Part shown: positions 14,468 through 22,488 of the stretch, piece after piece
How the letters are laid out: every line of letters starts with the position of its first letter
How positions within the stretch are numbered: the first letter of the stretch is position 1
Virus record (IMG/VR): IMGVR_UViG_3300047553_000260
Location: 1 to 31,702 of that record
DNA length: 31,702 nucleotides
DNA from: a virus
Strand: one strand, 5' to 3'
Made by a program: the position numbers and the translations under genes
The notes under the pieces: model-generated
Seen by the model: only the letters and a program-made list of their open reading frames with translations
Told to the model about the DNA's origin: nothing
Database searches by the model: none

Positions 14468-16579
14468 ATGCCAGTATCAACTTCGCCAGCTAATCAATCT
14501 GTTGATTATCGCTATTTTGTTTGCGACCTTATGACAAACGAGCTTCTAGCTGAAGTACCGTTTAAGGGCGTTTCATACTCTAGGTCTTTAACTGAAGCTG
14601 GTAGATTTACTGGTGACATTGCAGTCACTGAAGATACATACAACTTAAGCTTATATGAAAACACTCTCCCAGCTAAGACCGCTGTGTATGTAGTGCGTAA
14701 TGGCGTTTGCGTTTGGGGCGGAATTATTTGGGGTAGAACCTACAGCTTGATTGATAAGGTTCTTTCAGTGACCGCAGCCGAATTCACTAGCTATCTAGCG
14801 CATCGTGTTGTGTGGAAAACTTGGAACAGTTCATATGAAGCGATTGCTGAAGTTGCTAACGACACTTTAACCGTTACGCTGACTGGCGGTCAGTACAATT
14901 TTGCCGTAGGCGAGGCAGTATATCTCTACTGGATTACTGACTACGTGAAGTACAACGGCTACTTTGAAGTTCTAACTACTGGACTTACAGAAGATGACAG
15001 GTCCTACATCACTGTCCCAGCTACATACGTAGACGAGCTGGGTAGAACTAAAACTATACCAGAGATCTCTATCGGTGAAGAAAACCCAATTACCGTTGAG
15101 ACCAGACAAGATACTTATCAGTTTGCTCAGGATTTGCTGCGTGAGCTTAATACTGATCTATTTGACTTTGACTTTGCTAATGACTCAATTAGACCAGGTA
15201 TCGATTTATTCAACGAAATCGTTAGCGTTGGCAGATCAGGTAACGTAACTACTGTTGTCACCTCCAAGAAGCACGAAATGGTGCCAGGCCAAAAAGTCAC
15301 TATTGCTGACGTTGAAGTTTCTTCAGGGTTTAACAATAAAGAGGCCACTGTTCTGGCTGTTCTAGGTGACAAGAGCTTCACATATTCAAACCCTGGTAGC
15401 GACGTAGCTACTACCAACGTCTCTGATTTCACCAGAACTGTTAGTAGCTTTAAGCGTTCTGCAAACATTGCAACTTTCGAGACAACGTCTGCTCATCCTT
15501 TCGAGGAAGGGGACATTGTCTACATCGACAATGTTAGCGAGACTTTTGATGGCTACTATACGATCTACGTTGATCCAGACGCCACTCCGTCGAACACCGA
15601 GTTCAAGGTTGTTATGTATGGAGCAAATATCGCAAAGAGCTACACGGAAACTGACTCTACTACCTATCCTCCAACAGTAAAACGTAGAGCCTCTGCTACT
15701 TATAGCACATTTGGAGAGTTTTCAACTCTAGGTGATATAGGTTTGGACTTAAGCTATAACGATCAATTTAGCTCTAATCGTGAAGCCAATCCAGTTATTC
15801 GAGGTTTCGAGCTAAAGACTGTTGCAGAGATATTCGAGGACTATTCAACTAAGCCGAATGGTTTCGAGTACCGAGTCGACTGTGTCTATGACTCAGCCAG
15901 CAATTCATTTAAGAAATATTTCAAGTTCCTACCTCTAGTCCCAGCAACTTTAACTGCATGGCTAGACGAGCAGGAGGCTGGATTCTCTGGATCGATCCCT
16001 GCTAGCGCTTATGGAGCTACAGAATTGATTTTTGAGTATCCTGGAAATATCTTGCAAGCAGACTTCGAAGAGAATGCAGAAGATGCTGCTACAAGATTCT
16101 TTATTCAAGGTAAAGATGATCGACTATCATCCGATGCTAGCCAACCGTACTCGGCTGCGTCAAACCACAAACTTCTGAGAGAGGGGTGGCCGCTGCTCGA
16201 TGCGGTTGATACTCTAGACTCCCCTCAGGAGGGAGTTCTGTGGAAACAGGCTTCTAGACTACTGGCAGAATCTGTACCACCGATCAGCACTTTCACTATT
16301 TCTGTGAATGGCTCTGCTTATCCAAAACTCGGTACATATAACCCTGGAGACTGGTGCTCTATTAAACTAAATGATGATTTTGCATCATTGCGTGCAGACA
16401 GCTATTTAGAGCAAGACTACGGAACTGACAACGGTGTGCTGGTCAGAAAAATTGTATCCTACGACGTATCAGTACCTGATAGTCCTGGATACCCAGAGGA
16501 AGTCTCTATTGAGCTAGTCACCGAGCCCTCGGTTCCGATCTCTGGAGTTACAATTGTTGACGGAAAGGCCGTAATTTAA
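14468..16579 (+). CDS. Tail hub (baseplate) minor tail protein with inserted beta modules
   Basis: The 703-residue product starts at ATG 14468 after AAGGA (14456-14460). The N-terminus (RYFVCDLMTNELLAEVPFKG, GVCVWGGIIWGRTYS) is characteristic of the actinophage tail hub family related to siphovirus Gp37-like and gp27-type proteins. The C-terminal ~200 residues continue the hub fold (KQASRLLAESVPPISTFTISV, VSIELVTE). At about 252-315 and 322-392 two copies of a small beta module are inserted (for example HPFEEGDIVYIDNVSETFDGYYTIY), and a more divergent copy lies near 133-200. The hub caps the tube and anchors the fibre. It overlaps the fibre gene by one base. Confidence 0.7.
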   Translation: MPVSTSPANQSVDYRYFVCDLMTNELLAEVPFKGVSYSRSLTEAGRFTGDIAVTEDTYNLSLYENTLPAKTAVYVVRNGVCVWGGIIWGRTYSLIDKVLSVTAAEFTSYLAHRVVWKTWNSSYEAIAEVANDTLTVTLTGGQYNFAVGEAVYLYWITDYVKYNGYFEVLTTGLTEDDRSYITVPATYVDELGRTKTIPEISIGEENPITVETRQDTYQFAQDLLRELNTDLFDFDFANDSIRPGIDLFNEIVSVGRSGNVTTVVTSKKHEMVPGQKVTIADVEVSSGFNNKEATVLAVLGDKSFTYSNPGSDVATTNVSDFTRTVSSFKRSANIATFETTSAHPFEEGDIVYIDNVSETFDGYYTIYVDPDATPSNTEFKVVMYGANIAKSYTETDSTTYPPTVKRRASATYSTFGEFSTLGDIGLDLSYNDQFSSNREANPVIRGFELKTVAEIFEDYSTKPNGFEYRVDCVYDSASNSFKKYFKFLPLVPATLTAWLDEQEAGFSGSIPASAYGATELIFEYPGNILQADFEENAEDAATRFFIQGKDDRLSSDASQPYSAASNHKLLREGWPLLDAVDTLDSPQEGVLWKQASRLLAESVPPISTFTISVNGSAYPKLGTYNPGDWCSIKLNDDFASLRADSYLEQDYGTDNGVLVRKIVSYDVSVPDSPGYPEEVSIELVTEPSVPISGVTIVDGKAVI

Positions 16580-19500
16580 TGGGTATTCGTAGACGCCGCA
16601 GAAAACTTACGACTCTAATGAGTCGACTAGATCAACGCGTAAAATCAGTAGAGCTTCGCCCTATAAGTCTTTTAACTCAGGATCAAATCACTGCAGCCGT
16701 GGAAACTGGCACACCGACCCTACCTCCTACAGCTGTTCTAGCCGATGGTGCACCTGTTTTCGTTAAGATTCAGGATGCTTATCTATATCCTAAAAAAATT
16801 AACGGCCAGACAGAAGACAGAGTAGAAATTTATGTAGAGTCTGACTTAGATCTAGCAGTCGGTGACACTATCCACGTCAGCGGTATTCACGGCACTTCTA
16901 CTCTAAATATCGATGTCACGTCTGAAGACTTCATTGTAAAGGCAGTAGACACTCCGCCATGGACTAAGAGAACGCTCCCAGGCGGTAAAGTTAAGGATGA
17001 CCCGTCCACCGATCAGCTTCCTGGCGTTGTCATTACAAACACTTACTCGTTTGCGCCAGAGACAGCAGCGCCTACCACCCTAACTCAATACAGACAGCTG
17101 CAGACTAAGCGTTTAGTTAGCACATACGCGATAACTGGTACAACTGTAACTTTAACTACTAACGCGACCCACAAGTTTCAAGTTGATGACATAGTATTTG
17201 TTGATATTTTTGCCGAAGACTCTAGGGCTTACGGCCCTGATGGATTATTCAGAATTACTGGCGTAACCAGTAATACCATAACTTACACACTGGATGCTGG
17301 TGTCGATACTCCTGTACCAACTACCACTCCCGATGCTCCATTTTATGTGTACCCAGTTGCTAAAAAATTCTTAGCTATCGGGTCCACATGGGCTGATAGC
17401 GCGAATAACAAGATCTACTACTGGGATGGCATTCGTTGGGTTGACTACTCAAATGTTGCTGACCCTGTACAGGACGGCGACCCTCCTGCAGCACCGACAA
17501 ACCTTCAAGTTACAAGTGAGGGAATGGTCTCTACTAATGTCTCTTTCCCTACAGCTAAGGTAACTCTAAGTTGGACAGCTCCAAATAAGACTAAAGCTGG
17601 TAAAGACCTTACTGACTTAGTTGGATACAGAATTAAGTGGAGAAGAAATACTAACGAAGACTGGCGCATCAAAGACGTGCCTATCAAAACAGCAACTTCT
17701 TACACTTTCGATGATGATGCTCGATTTGAGCAAGGCAAGCTTTACTACTTCCAGCTCATTGCGTACGATAGTGGGCAGCAAGACTCTGACCCAGTGTCGA
17801 AGAGCCACACTACGGCTATCAAATCAACTCCAATATCGGCAGTAGGCCCGACAGCACCAATCATTGAATCAAAGCTTGGCACGATGACTGTTAAGTGGGA
17901 TGGTCTGTTAGCAACTACGCCACCGTCACTGCCTCCTAGCGATCTCTTGTATTTAAAGATCCACAGGAGCACAGTCTCTGGGTTCACGCCATCGGACTCT
18001 ACCCTCATATCTACCATTTCTGCTGTAGCCAACAACTATGCGATTTTCTCTGACGTAGAGTACAACACTGACTACTATTTCAAGTTTGTTCTGACAGACA
18101 GTAGCGGCGTCCACAGTCTTGCATCAGTACAGTCAACTGCTAGAGTTACGCCTCTAGTTAATACCGACCTACTAGTTGCAAACGTACTAAACAGCTGGTC
18201 TTTTGCTGGAAACTTGGTCTCTGCTGGTGCACTAGCGAATGGTGCTATCAATGCTGCATCGCTGCTTGGACCTAACGTTGTGACTCAGAATGCCATCTCT
18301 GCAAACGCAATTGGTGCGAACCAGATTGCAGCTGGCGCAATTATTGCGGGCAAGATTGGCGCAGATGCAGTAACAGCTAACACTGTTGCGGCCAATGCTA
18401 TCTCTGCAAACGCAATTCAGGCAAATGCTATTGAAGCGGACAAGATTAAAGTTGGTGCCCTTGACGGTAAGTTAATTACTGGTGCCACAGTCAGGACCTC
18501 TGCTACTAACCCACGCGTTGAGATGAACAACACTGGACTTTATGCCTACAACTCTGGCGGCGGTCTGACATTTAGAATTCTTAGTAGCGACGGCTCTGTC
18601 TATATCGCTAGCGGTGTTCAAATCGGCGGCTACGCCACAAGCGCAGATCTGAGTACTGTAAGCAATGTAGCAGCTAACGCCATCCCGAAGGGTGGCGCTG
18701 CGTCTGACATTAACACTTGGAAAGATACAACTACTATTGACGGTGGTGCGATTACTACTGGAACTATTGATGCAGACCGACTAAAAGCTACTTCGGTTCT
18801 TGCTGGAACCATAAGAACTGGCACCACTGGAGCTCGAATCGAGATCCGAGGGTCTTCATCGTCTGCCCCTGGAATTGTAGGCTATAAAGCTACTGGTACA
18901 GCTTTTAGATTCTATGCAAATGGTATGTCATATCTTGACGATGTCATAGCAGACACTATTACCGTAGGGTCTGGTGGAACCATCACTGGTGGAATCATTA
19001 GAACTTCTGCTTCGGGCCAGCGAGTAGAAATCAGAGGTGATACTGATAGCGTTCAGTTTAGAGACACTGCAGGAAACCTAAGAGGTGAAATAGAAGGTAT
19101 CGGTAGTGGTCTATATCTTAGTAGTGGCCCCCTAACTGGAAGTCTTGTCGTTGGAAGCGGTGTGCAGCTAAATGATAGTAACGGTACCGTTGCCTCGTTC
19201 ACTAACTCTGGTCAGCTATTGACTTTTGTAGGTACAACAACAAGCGCCGCCAATATGCGACGTCAAGATTACCGAACTGCTATTCAGGTAGTTAGCTCGG
19301 ATAGGCGCATTAAGGATTCGATCGAGGAAATAGCTTCTGGACTAGACATCGTATCCCAGCTGCGTCCAGTAACCTTCAACAGCAAAGTCGACGAAACCGA
19401 CAAGTTATTCTCTGGATTCTTAGCTCAAGATGTCGCTAATGTTCTGCCAATAACTACCTACACTGTAGTACAAGAAAATCCAGATATGATTCCGAATATG

Positions 19501-19650
19501 GAGGGAGCCGAGAGCTTAGGGTTTGACACTGACCCTCTTCTCACGCTTAACCACACCGAGCTTATTCCTTACCTAACAAAAGCAATTCAAGAGCTTTCGG
19601 AAAAAAATGCTGCACTGGAAGCCAGACTTAGTGCGTTGGAGGGTAAGTAA
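16579..19650 (+). CDS. Tail fibre/minor tail protein with FN3 domains and C-terminal S74 intramolecular chaperone
   Basis: The 1023-residue product starts with a basic coiled coil. Two small beta modules follow (about 84-125 and 179-245). Fibronectin type III domains lie at about 300-412 and 420-525. An Ala/Asn repeat tract spans 549-632. Three copies of an IRT...RVEIRG unit begin near 635, 743 and 804. From about 905 it carries an intramolecular chaperone of endosialidase type (peptidase S74): SSDRRIKDSIEEI, then LAQDV and a final coiled coil. S907 and K912 have the five-residue spacing of the known Ser-Lys self-cleavage dyad. The fibre should trimerise, fold and then release its chaperone. 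It is the likely receptor-binding protein. Confidence 0.8.
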   Translation: MGIRRRRRKLTTLMSRLDQRVKSVELRPISLLTQDQITAAVETGTPTLPPTAVLADGAPVFVKIQDAYLYPKKINGQTEDRVEIYVESDLDLAVGDTIHVSGIHGTSTLNIDVTSEDFIVKAVDTPPWTKRTLPGGKVKDDPSTDQLPGVVITNTYSFAPETAAPTTLTQYRQLQTKRLVSTYAITGTTVTLTTNATHKFQVDDIVFVDIFAEDSRAYGPDGLFRITGVTSNTITYTLDAGVDTPVPTTTPDAPFYVYPVAKKFLAIGSTWADSANNKIYYWDGIRWVDYSNVADPVQDGDPPAAPTNLQVTSEGMVSTNVSFPTAKVTLSWTAPNKTKAGKDLTDLVGYRIKWRRNTNEDWRIKDVPIKTATSYTFDDDARFEQGKLYYFQLIAYDSGQQDSDPVSKSHTTAIKSTPISAVGPTAPIIESKLGTMTVKWDGLLATTPPSLPPSDLLYLKIHRSTVSGFTPSDSTLISTISAVANNYAIFSDVEYNTDYYFKFVLTDSSGVHSLASVQSTARVTPLVNTDLLVANVLNSWSFAGNLVSAGALANGAINAASLLGPNVVTQNAISANAIGANQIAAGAIIAGKIGADAVTANTVAANAISANAIQANAIEADKIKVGALDGKLITGATVRTSATNPRVEMNNTGLYAYNSGGGLTFRILSSDGSVYIASGVQIGGYATSADLSTVSNVAANAIPKGGAASDINTWKDTTTIDGGAITTGTIDADRLKATSVLAGTIRTGTTGARIEIRGSSSSAPGIVGYKATGTAFRFYANGMSYLDDVIADTITVGSGGTITGGIIRTSASGQRVEIRGDTDSVQFRDTAGNLRGEIEGIGSGLYLSSGPLTGSLVVGSGVQLNDSNGTVASFTNSGQLLTFVGTTTSAANMRRQDYRTAIQVVSSDRRIKDSIEEIASGLDIVSQLRPVTFNSKVDETDKLFSGFLAQDVANVLPITTYTVVQENPDMIPNMEGAESLGFDTDPLLTLNHTELIPYLTKAIQELSEKNAALEARLSALEGK
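18223..18474 (+). repeat. Ala/Asn coding repeat in the fibre gene
   Basis: About 250 bases encode repeats of the form A-I-x-A-N-A-I, including AISANAIGANQIAAGAI and, later, AISANAIQANAI. The DNA is also repetitive (the 17-mer ATCTCTGCAAACGCAAT occurs at about 18296 and 18400). Short periodic Ala/Ile/Asn tracts like this form trimeric beta-helical or prism-like shafts in other fibres; that structure is inferred here. Confidence 0.6.
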
Positions 19651-20120
19651 TGTTTAGTGTTAAAGACGGAGACAGAACTCTACAATTCAACGGGTCCCTG
19701 CTCGCTAAATCTACCTCGGAACGAAAAGGTTCTAACAGATGGATCGAGTTCGAGCTGTATAAGACAGAGAGCGGATCCTACATACTAAGTCGCGTAGGGG
19801 TTTCACTAGTATTTCACGGAGCTGCCTGTTCCATTGTGTCTAAATATAAACTAAGTGAAGCTTCGATTTACGATATCTCTAGGAAATCAGCGCCTTGCGA
19901 AGAGTGCAACCCAGATGATAGCCTCGACCTAGTCTTTCCAGAGAAGTATAGGTACTGGGCCCTAATTGCCTCGGAGCCAGAAGCTATTTTAGATGCTCTA
20001 TATAGGGAAGGCGACAATGGGACCTACTATCTGACGAGTGTTTCCCAGCGTCTACTTAGAGATGCAGCAAAACTTGACAAAGATATAGCTAGTGTCTATA
20101 ATTTTGAAATAGTTCCATAA
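19650..20120 (+). CDS. Conserved phage protein with possible zinc site, unknown function
   Basis: The 156-residue product starts in a TAATG overlap with the fibre gene. The N-terminal half reads as beta strands (LQFNGSLLAKS, RWIEFELYKTESGSYILSRVG). H56 and C60 (VFHGAAC), followed by C83 and C86 (APCEECNP), make an HxxxC...CxxC pattern. Its spacing recalls the metal-binding module of Ada-type proteins. The C-terminal half is helical (SQRLLRDAAKLDKDIASVY). I have a sense of similar unnamed proteins in other actinophages but cannot name a family. Lying between the fibre and the DNA polymerase, it could belong to either module. A zinc-stabilised structural or nucleic-acid-binding role is a guess. 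Confidence 0.7.
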   Translation: MFSVKDGDRTLQFNGSLLAKSTSERKGSNRWIEFELYKTESGSYILSRVGVSLVFHGAACSIVSKYKLSEASIYDISRKSAPCEECNPDDSLDLVFPEKYRYWALIASEPEAILDALYREGDNGTYYLTSVSQRLLRDAAKLDKDIASVYNFEIVP

Positions 20121-20138
20121 GCACAACAGAAAGACAAA

Positions 20139-21959
20139 ATGACAACAGGACTAGAAGGAGTTCAACTCCACCTAGTCGATAGTGTGGCAAAAGCTTCAGA
20201 GTTTATGTCATGGCTTGGCGAAAGACGCCCTTTGAATGCTATCGCTATCGACACTGAAACTGGAGAACTGCCAGGAAACCCTCGCAAAGACGCATTTTCT
20301 CCGTGGCACGGTCGCCTACGCCTAGTTCAGGTTGGTGATGGTATGACTGGTTGGTCTATCCCATGGGATGCCTGGAAGGGCGTCTTCTATGATGCGATGG
20401 ATAAGTTTGATGGTCCGCTAGTTTGCCACAATATTGCCTTCGAGGCTAAATGGTTTGAGACCCAATCCGAATGGTCTATCCCTTGGCACCGTGCCCATGA
20501 CACCATGATCATGGCAAAGATTATTGACCCGCTAGGTACTGGTGCCCTTAAAAAGCTCACCGAACAGTATGTAGACCCTACAGCTGCAGCTTTGCAGTCA
20601 ATTCTTGATTACGGTTTGTCGGACAACGGTTGGACTTGGGGCACTGTCCCAATCAACTATGAGCCATACTGGTCTTATGGTGCCCTTGACACTGTCCTTA
20701 CAATGCGTCTATTTGAGATGTTTTGGGAGAAGACTGCTCCTGGTAAGCCTTACAGTATTCCTTACGAGCTTGAAATGAATACTCGTAGAATCACGACAAA
20801 GATGGAACTTAACGGTGCTCGTTTGGACCTCGACTACTCTAAGAAAAAGTATCAAGAGCTAATTGACTACACCGAGCAAGTAGCCGAGTGGGCTAAGAGT
20901 AGCTATGGTCTCTCTATTGGAAGTAACCAGCAACTAGTTCGACAATTTGAAACCCTAGGATTTGAAATTACCGAGCTAACCGATAAGGGTCAGAAGTCTG
21001 CATCTAAGGACCAGCTAAAACTTATCTCTCGTGACGGTAATGCAGAGTCTAAGCAGCTGGCCGAGACTACCCTCAAGTATCGTCAAGCACTTAAGTTGGC
21101 AAACACTTACTTCTTAAACTTCCTAAACGACAACACAGACGGCTTTGTTCACCCATCTATCAACACTATGGGTGCACGAACTGGTCGTATGTCAATCCAG
21201 AACCCTGCGCTACAGACTCTGCCTAAGGGTGACGACACTGTTCGTCGCGCATTCCTTCCAAAGGATGACGACCATGTAATCATCACCTCGGATCTTGACC
21301 AGGTTGAGTTCCGTATGTTTGCTTCTCTATCTCAGGACCCAAACCTGATTCAGCTGTTCTTGCGTTCAGACGCTACTGGCTCTGACCCGTTCACCGAAAT
21401 TGGTAGAGAAGTTTATCAAGACCCTACTATGCAGAAGTCGGATAAGCGCCGTGGCCTCATTAAGGGTGTAGTTTATGGGCGTCTATATGGCGCAGGTGTT
21501 TCGAAGCAGGCCCTAACTGCTGGTGTACCAGAAGAGCAGATGCGTGCCGTATCTAATGCCTTCGATGAGCGATACCCTGGAATGCAACGATTCCAAAAAT
21601 ACGTAGAGCAGACTGGCAGTGCACGCCTCGAGGCAGAAGGCCAAGGTTATGTTCACACATGGACTGGACGAAGAATCCCGTGTGATGAAGATCGTGTGTA
21701 TACCCTAGTTAACTACCTAATCCAAGGTGGAGCTGCAGAAGTGTTCAAATCAAACTTGGTGAAACTTGATCAAGCTGACCTAACTGACTTGCTAATTGTC
21801 CCAGTGCATGATGAAATTGTGCTCAATGCTCCTAGAGAGGACGCAGCTGAGATCCAGCAACTTGTTAGGAAGTGTATGACTACTACCGACGGATGGGCAG
21901 TGCCTTTGACTGCTGATGTTGATGGTCCACTAGAGAACTGGGGAGCTAAATATGTCTAA
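20139..21959 (+). CDS. Family A DNA polymerase with 3'-5' exonuclease domain
   Basis: The 606-residue enzyme lacks a 5'-nuclease domain. The exonuclease part shows D38/E40 (AIDTETGEL), an HN...E segment with E102 where Klenow has Asp424, and Y180/D184 (SYGALD). The polymerase part has motif A at 385-392 (DLDQVEFR), motif B at 435-451 (DKRRGLIKGVVYGRLYG; R438, K442, Y446, Y450) and motif C at 557-559 (HDE). The metal-binding residues D385 and D558 are intact. Y446 stands at the position of E. coli Phe762, as in T7 polymerase. It should replicate the phage genome. The ribosome binding site is weak (AGAAAGA). The 3' end overlaps the resolvase by 8 bases. Confidence 0.93.
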   Translation: MTTGLEGVQLHLVDSVAKASEFMSWLGERRPLNAIAIDTETGELPGNPRKDAFSPWHGRLRLVQVGDGMTGWSIPWDAWKGVFYDAMDKFDGPLVCHNIAFEAKWFETQSEWSIPWHRAHDTMIMAKIIDPLGTGALKKLTEQYVDPTAAALQSILDYGLSDNGWTWGTVPINYEPYWSYGALDTVLTMRLFEMFWEKTAPGKPYSIPYELEMNTRRITTKMELNGARLDLDYSKKKYQELIDYTEQVAEWAKSSYGLSIGSNQQLVRQFETLGFEITELTDKGQKSASKDQLKLISRDGNAESKQLAETTLKYRQALKLANTYFLNFLNDNTDGFVHPSINTMGARTGRMSIQNPALQTLPKGDDTVRRAFLPKDDDHVIITSDLDQVEFRMFASLSQDPNLIQLFLRSDATGSDPFTEIGREVYQDPTMQKSDKRRGLIKGVVYGRLYGAGVSKQALTAGVPEEQMRAVSNAFDERYPGMQRFQKYVEQTGSARLEAEGQGYVHTWTGRRIPCDEDRVYTLVNYLIQGGAAEVFKSNLVKLDQADLTDLLIVPVHDEIVLNAPREDAAEIQQLVRKCMTTTDGWAVPLTADVDGPLENWGAKYV

Positions 21960-22413
21960 ATACGTGTTAGCCCTGGATCCAGGTAAAATTACTGGAGTAG
22001 CCCTACTTAAGCTGAACCCTGGCTCTGACCCAGAACTGGAAAGCTCCTGGGAGCTCCAACAGCACGAGGTTGCTCCTATTATTCGAGAAGTTCTAGGAAA
22101 TTTAGACATAATTGTCGATGTCGCCTGCGAACGATTTGTCATTAATGCGCAGACGGTACGTAACTCTCAGGCTCCGTACTCCCTAGAGGTTATAGGTATC
22201 TTGAAGCAATGTCTATTCGATGTCGATAAGTCTGGCGATGACATATACTTTCAAGCACCTGCCAATGCCATGGCAATGTTTACCAATGAAAAGCTAAAAA
22301 AGCTTGGATATTGGCACCGTGGAGGGGCTGGACATGCCTTAGATGCAATCCGACACGCCCTATTGCGTGCAGTGAATACTGGCTGGAAGCCTGTAGGATT
22401 ACTAAAAGACTAA
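21952..22413 (+). CDS. RuvC-like Holliday junction resolvase
   Basis: The 153-residue product starts inside the polymerase gene (8-base overlap). It shows the RNase H-fold pattern of RuvC-type enzymes: LALDPGKITGVAL with the first catalytic Asp, VACERFVI with Glu, and GGAGHALDAIRHAL with the terminal Asp and His. Length fits the family. It would cut branched DNA arising in replication and recombination before packaging. It closes the polymerase transcription unit, since a promoter and inverted repeat follow. Confidence 0.82.
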   Translation: MSKYVLALDPGKITGVALLKLNPGSDPELESSWELQQHEVAPIIREVLGNLDIIVDVACERFVINAQTVRNSQAPYSLEVIGILKQCLFDVDKSGDDIYFQAPANAMAMFTNEKLKKLGYWHRGGAGHALDAIRHALLRAVNTGWKPVGLLKD

Positions 22414-22415
22414 AA

Positions 22416-22466
22416 ATATTATCAAAAAACACTTGCACTGGTAGTTTTTTCTGATAATATATATGT
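22416..22466 (+). promoter_or_regulatory. Promoter embedded in a large inverted repeat
   Basis: ATATTATC+AAAAAAC (22416-22430) and GTTTTTT-CT-GATAATAT (22444-22460) are complementary over 15 positions apart from an inserted CT, around a 13-base loop. The loop contains TTGCAC (22433-22438), a -35-like hexamer. Sixteen bases on, TAATAT (22455-22460) fits a -10 and lies in the 3' arm. Transcription would start near 22467, giving a short leader to the helicase. The repeat may be an operator overlapping the promoter, or a terminator for the genes upstream. Confidence 0.6.
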
Positions 22467-22488
22467 AGCGACAGATTGGAGACCCTAA

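Noticed and set aside
18223-18474. CRISPR-like array
   Set aside because: The repeats are coding, irregular in period and without unique spacers; they encode an Ala/Asn shaft.
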